From: Aquabacterium sp.
Lineage (GTDB): Bacteria > Pseudomonadota > Gammaproteobacteria > Burkholderiales > Burkholderiaceae_C
DNA: 8,961 bases
Direction: 5' to 3'
NCBI GenBank assembly: GCA_017989885.1
Contig: JAGNPA010000052.1
Location: forward strand, 1 to 8,961
A program made the translations under genes and the position numbers. Each line of letters opens with the position of its first letter. Position 1 is the stretch's first letter. This document shows, piece by piece, positions 6,598-8,961 of the stretch. The notes under the pieces were generated by a model. The model made no database searches, had not been told where the DNA came from, and worked only from the letters and a program-made list of their open reading frames with translations.

Positions 6598-6613
6598 CCG
6601 ACCGCTCGGTCGG
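6598..6613. repeat. Inverted repeat between the fba stop codon and its terminator
   Basis: CCGACCG (6598-6604) and CGGTCGG (6607-6613) form a perfect 7 bp dyad with a 2 nt centre. In RNA this is a 6 bp stem with a GCUC-type loop, sitting 24 bp after the fba stop and 10 bp before the terminator stem. It may be part of a tandem 3' hairpin structure. The rest of the 201 bp gap (6437-6637) shows only the terminator and the transferase ribosome binding site. Confidence 0.5.
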
Positions 6614-6637
6614 CTGTCAGTGCTCAGTCCGCATCAA

Positions 6638-7702
6638 TCAAGACACGACCTGAGCCAGCTTGCCGCTGGCGTACGCCGCAGCGATGTCCACCAGGCTCAC
6701 CGGCTTGATCTTGCCGCCCTGGCCTTCGCACCCGAACTCCAGATAACGCTGCTTGCAGACCTGCTTGGCAGCTTCACGCGCAGGCTTGAGCCACTCGCGG
6801 GCGTCAAACTTGTCCGGGTTCTCGAACATGAACTTGCGCACGGCACCGGTCATCGCCAGACGAATGTCGGTGTCGATGTTGATCTTGCGCACGCCGTACT
6901 TGATGGCTTCCTGGATTTCCTCGACCGGCACGCCGTAGGTTTCCTTCATCTTGCCGCCGTACTGGTTGATGATCGCCAGCAACTCTTGCGGCACCGACGA
7001 CGAACCGTGCATCACCAGGTGGGTGTTGGGAATGCGCGCGTGGATTTCCTTCACCCGCGAGATCGCCAGGATGTCGCCCGTGGGCTTGCGCGAGAACTTG
7101 TAGGCACCATGGCTGGTGCCGATGGCGATCGCCAACGCATCCAGTTGGGTGGCCTTCACGAACACAGCGGCTTCTTCCGGATCGGTCAGCATCTGGCTGT
7201 GGTCCAGCTTGCAATCAGCGCCGATGCCGTCTTCTTCGCCAGCGTCACCAGTTTCCAGGTTGCCCAGGCAGCCCAGCTCGCCTTCCACGGTCACACCCAC
7301 CTTGTGGGCCATCTCGACCACCTTGCGCGTCACGTCGACGTTGTAGTCAAAGGAGGCCGGGGTCTTGCCGTCTTCCATCAGCGAGCCGTCCATCATCACC
7401 GAGCCAAAGCCCAGATCGATGGCGCCTTGGCAAATCTTGGGCGACGTGCCGTGGTCCTGGTGCATCACCAGCGGAATGTGCGGATACGCTTCCACAGCCG
7501 CCTGGATCAGGTGCTTGATGAAGGACTCTCCGGCGTACTTGCGCGCACCGGCCGACGCCTGCAGGATCACCGGGGCACCGACCTCATCCGCCGCAGCCAT
7601 CACGGCCTGAACCTGCTCCAGGTTGTTGACGTTGAACGCCGGAATGCCGTAGTTGTTTTCAGCAGCGTGATCCAGCAGCTGACGCATCGAGACGAGTGCC
7701 AT
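6638..7702 (-). CDS. fba: Class II fructose-1,6-bisphosphate aldolase, Calvin-cycle subtype
   Basis: The enzyme reversibly splits fructose-1,6-bisphosphate into DHAP and glyceraldehyde-3-phosphate in glycolysis, gluconeogenesis or the Calvin cycle, using zinc. The 354 residues carry the class II set: N-terminal [10 protein letters not shown] (21-30), VMHQDHG (79-85) with catalytic D83 and zinc ligand H84, GELGCLG (141-147) with E142, GTSHGAYKF (195-203) with H198, [10 protein letters not shown] (229-238) with H232, and the phosphate-binding NIDTDIRLA (275-283). The start [13 protein letters not shown] and the overall length resemble CbbA proteins of Burkholderiales. The name subtype does not prove carbon fixation; no RuBisCO or phosphoribulokinase gene is in view. 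The ATG at 7702 follows GGGG (minus, 7711-7708) at 5 bp. It lies downstream of pyk with a 131 bp gap that contains its own promoter candidate and a hairpin. Confidence 0.97.
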   Translation of the reverse strand: MALVSMRQLLDHAAENNYGIPAFNVNNLEQVQAVMAAADEVGAPVILQASAGARKYAGESFIKHLIQAAVEAYPHIPLVMHQDHGTSPKICQGAIDLGFGSVMMDGSLMEDGKTPASFDYNVDVTRKVVEMAHKVGVTVEGELGCLGNLETGDAGEEDGIGADCKLDHSQMLTDPEEAAVFVKATQLDALAIAIGTSHGAYKFSRKPTGDILAISRVKEIHARIPNTHLVMHGSSSVPQELLAIINQYGGKMKETYGVPVEEIQEAIKYGVRKINIDTDIRLAMTGAVRKFMFENPDKFDAREWLKPAREAAKQVCKQRYLEFGCEGQGGKIKPVSLVDIAAAYASGKLAQVVS

Positions 7703-7734
7703 GAGTTCCCCAATAGCGGTGTGAGCAAAACAGA

Positions 7735-7754
7735 AGACGCGCGCACGCGCGTCT
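7735..7754 (-). other. Terminator-like hairpin in the fba leader
   Basis: Arms AGACGCGCG (minus, 7754-7746) and CGCGCGTCT (7743-7735) are perfectly complementary over 9 bp around a 2 nt centre, giving a very stable stem, with TCTGTTTTG directly after. The weak U-run begins about 4 nt past the stem. It lies downstream of the fba promoter candidate and 32 bp before the ATG, so it could be the pyk terminator, an attenuator of fba, or a 5' stabilising structure. Confidence 0.6.
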
Positions 7755-7767
7755 CAAACTGTGCGAG

Positions 7768-7796
7768 ATTCTACCGAGAGCCGCGCCTCGCCCCAA
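7768..7796 (-). promoter_or_regulatory. Sigma-70-like promoter for fba
   Basis: On the minus strand TTGGGG (7796-7791; TTG matches the -35 consensus) and TAGAAT (7773-7768; 5 of 6 to the -10) are 17 bp apart. Transcription would start near 7761, giving a leader of about 59 nt that contains the 7735-7754 hairpin. The rest of the gap up to the pyk stop shows no intrinsic pyk terminator with a U-tract in the right orientation. Confidence 0.5.
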
Positions 7797-7833
7797 GCCC
7801 CCGAAGCGAACGCCGAGGCTTTTGCCGGGCTTC

Positions 7834-8961
7834 TCAGTGCACCGCGCAGACTTTGAGCATGTTGGTGCCCCCTGGCGTGCCCATCGGCTCCCCGCAGGTG
7901 ATGGCATAGGTATCGCCCGGGCGCAGCAGCCCGCGCTCCACCAAAAAGGTCTCGGCCTGGCGCAAGGCCTCGTCCCGATCGGCATAGCTGGGCACCAGCA
8001 GCGGGTGCACATTGCGGAACAAGGCCATCTTGCGCTGCGCAATGTCCCGCGCCGTCAACGCAAAAATCGGCACATGGATGCGATGGCGGCTCATCCACAA
8101 GGCGGTCGAGCCAGACTCGGTCAACGCGATGATGGCCTTGCAGCCCAGGTGATAGGCCGTGAACAGCGCCCCCATCGCGATCGACTGATCGATGCGACCA
8201 AAGGTCTTGTTGGTGAAATCCGCGTCCAGCGACACTTCCTCGGCGTGCTCGGCCTCCTGCACGATGTTGGCCATCTGCGCCACCGTCTCGACGGGATACT
8301 TGCCCGCAGCCGTCTCGGCACTCAGCATCACGGCATCGGTCCCGTCCAGCACCGCATTGGCCACGTCCGACACCTCCGCGCGCGTCGGCACGGGGTTGAC
8401 GATCATCGACTCCATCATCTGCGTCGCGGTGATCACCACCTTGTCCATCTCACGCGCCATCTTGATCATGCGCTTTTGCAGGGCGGGCACCGTCGCATTG
8501 CCCACTTCGACGGCCAGGTCCCCACGCGCCACCATGATCCCGTCCGACGCCTTCAGGATGCTTTCCAGATTCGGAATGGCCTCGCTGCGCTCGATCTTCG
8601 CAATCAGGGCCGGGCGGTGCTTCCAGGGCTCCCCCGCCACATTGCACAACTGGCGCGCCATCTCCATGTCCGTCGCACTCTTCGGAAACGACACGGCGAT
8701 GTAATCGCACTGAAAGCTTGCCGCCGTCTTGATGTCGTCCATGTCCTTGGCCGTCAAGGCCGGCGCCGTCAAACCGCCCCCCTGCTTGTTGATGCCCTTG
8801 TTGTTGGACAGCTCACCGCCGAGCTTCACCACCGTGTGCACCGCCTCACCCTTGACCGCCTCGACGGTCAGCACAATCAGCCCGTCGTTGAGCAAAAGCG
8901 TGTCGCCCGGTTTCACATCTCGCGGCAACTCCTTGTAATCAAGCCCCACCCCTTGCAGATC
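7834..8961 (-). CDS. pyk: Pyruvate kinase, N-terminal part outside window
   Basis: Pyruvate kinase transfers phosphate from PEP to ADP in the last step of glycolysis. The window holds the last 375 residues and the stop; the frame is open at the right edge and reads DLQGVGLDYKELPRD at the edge, so there is no start here. Comparison with E. coli numbering suggests about 98 residues are missing, including the first part of the TIM barrel. Within the fragment are IAVSFPKS (88-95), ALIAKIERSEAIPN (118-131) with catalytic K122 and metal ligand E124, ARGDLAVEV (145-153) with metal ligand D148, the conserved run from MMESM to AETAAGKYP (182-223), and the C-terminal effector-site loop TESGSTALWMSRHR (281-294). 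It ends GTPGGTNMLKVCAVH, the usual family ending. It is followed on the same strand by fba, an arrangement that fits betaproteobacterial carbon metabolism clusters. Confidence 0.96.
   Translation of the reverse strand, partial: DLQGVGLDYKELPRDVKPGDTLLLNDGLIVLTVEAVKGEAVHTVVKLGGELSNNKGINKQGGGLTAPALTAKDMDDIKTAASFQCDYIAVSFPKSATDMEMARQLCNVAGEPWKHRPALIAKIERSEAIPNLESILKASDGIMVARGDLAVEVGNATVPALQKRMIKMAREMDKVVITATQMMESMIVNPVPTRAEVSDVANAVLDGTDAVMLSAETAAGKYPVETVAQMANIVQEAEHAEEVSLDADFTNKTFGRIDQSIAMGALFTAYHLGCKAIIALTESGSTALWMSRHRIHVPIFALTARDIAQRKMALFRNVHPLLVPSYADRDEALRQAETFLVERGLLRPGDTYAITCGEPMGTPGGTNMLKVCAVH

Noticed and set aside
7796..7833. An AAGCC...GGCTTTT hairpin on the plus strand just past the pyk stop, considered as a terminator
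   Set aside because: The T-run is on the plus strand, where no gene ends; in the orientation of pyk the stem has As before it and no U-tract after it.
6620..7909. A 429-codon plus-strand open frame opposite fba
   Set aside because: Antisense to a complete class II aldolase with all active-site residues; the antisense translation shows no domain.
8947..8949. A GTG near the right edge considered as the pyk start
   Set aside because: The frame continues upstream to the window edge with pyruvate-kinase-like residues, and starting there would delete about 100 residues of the catalytic barrel.

Overview
The window looks like ordinary chromosomal housekeeping sequence from a GC-rich betaproteobacterium, most likely order Burkholderiales and probably near Comamonadaceae. 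This rests on high GC with strong third-position G/C bias, a System II (ResB/CcsB) cytochrome c maturation pair beside a dihaem cytochrome c4, a Calvin-cycle-subtype class II aldolase next to pyruvate kinase, and the long (about 300 residue) form of PurC. The genus is inferred from protein flavour and gene order only; no database was searched.

Layout, left to right. (1) Positions 1-3769, all on the minus strand, read from right to left: cytochrome c4, then resB, then ccsB, which runs off the left edge. ResB and CcsB together form the membrane haem-export and cytochrome c synthetase complex, and cytochrome c4 is exactly the kind of CxxCH protein it acts on. A rho-independent terminator separates c4 from resB, while resB and ccsB are only 5 bp apart and probably translationally coupled. 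(2) Positions 3891-4748, plus strand: engB, a ribosome-assembly GTPase divergent from c4. Its best promoter places the transcription start almost on the ATG, suggesting a leaderless mRNA. (3) Positions 4739-8961, all minus strand, reading right to left: pyk (5' end outside the window), fba, a glutathione S-transferase-like gene and purC. purC and engB converge with a 10 bp overlap of their 3' ends, next to a perfect 16 bp palindrome. fba has its own promoter candidate and a strong terminator.

The genes fall into three groups: cytochrome c maturation plus an electron carrier; ribosome biogenesis; and central carbon plus purine metabolism (FBP aldolase, pyruvate kinase, SAICAR synthetase). All coding frames look intact apart from truncation at the two window edges.

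I found no mobile element, CRISPR array, tRNA, rRNA, prophage or defence gene, and no convincing undescribed multi-gene system. The features worth a second look lie in the non-coding junctions: the leaderless engB start, a palindrome at the convergent engB/purC ends, a terminator-like hairpin inside the fba leader, competing RNA arms between c4 and resB, and a leader hairpin before purC. No gene-free stretch exceeds about 200 bp; each longer gap is described in the entries.
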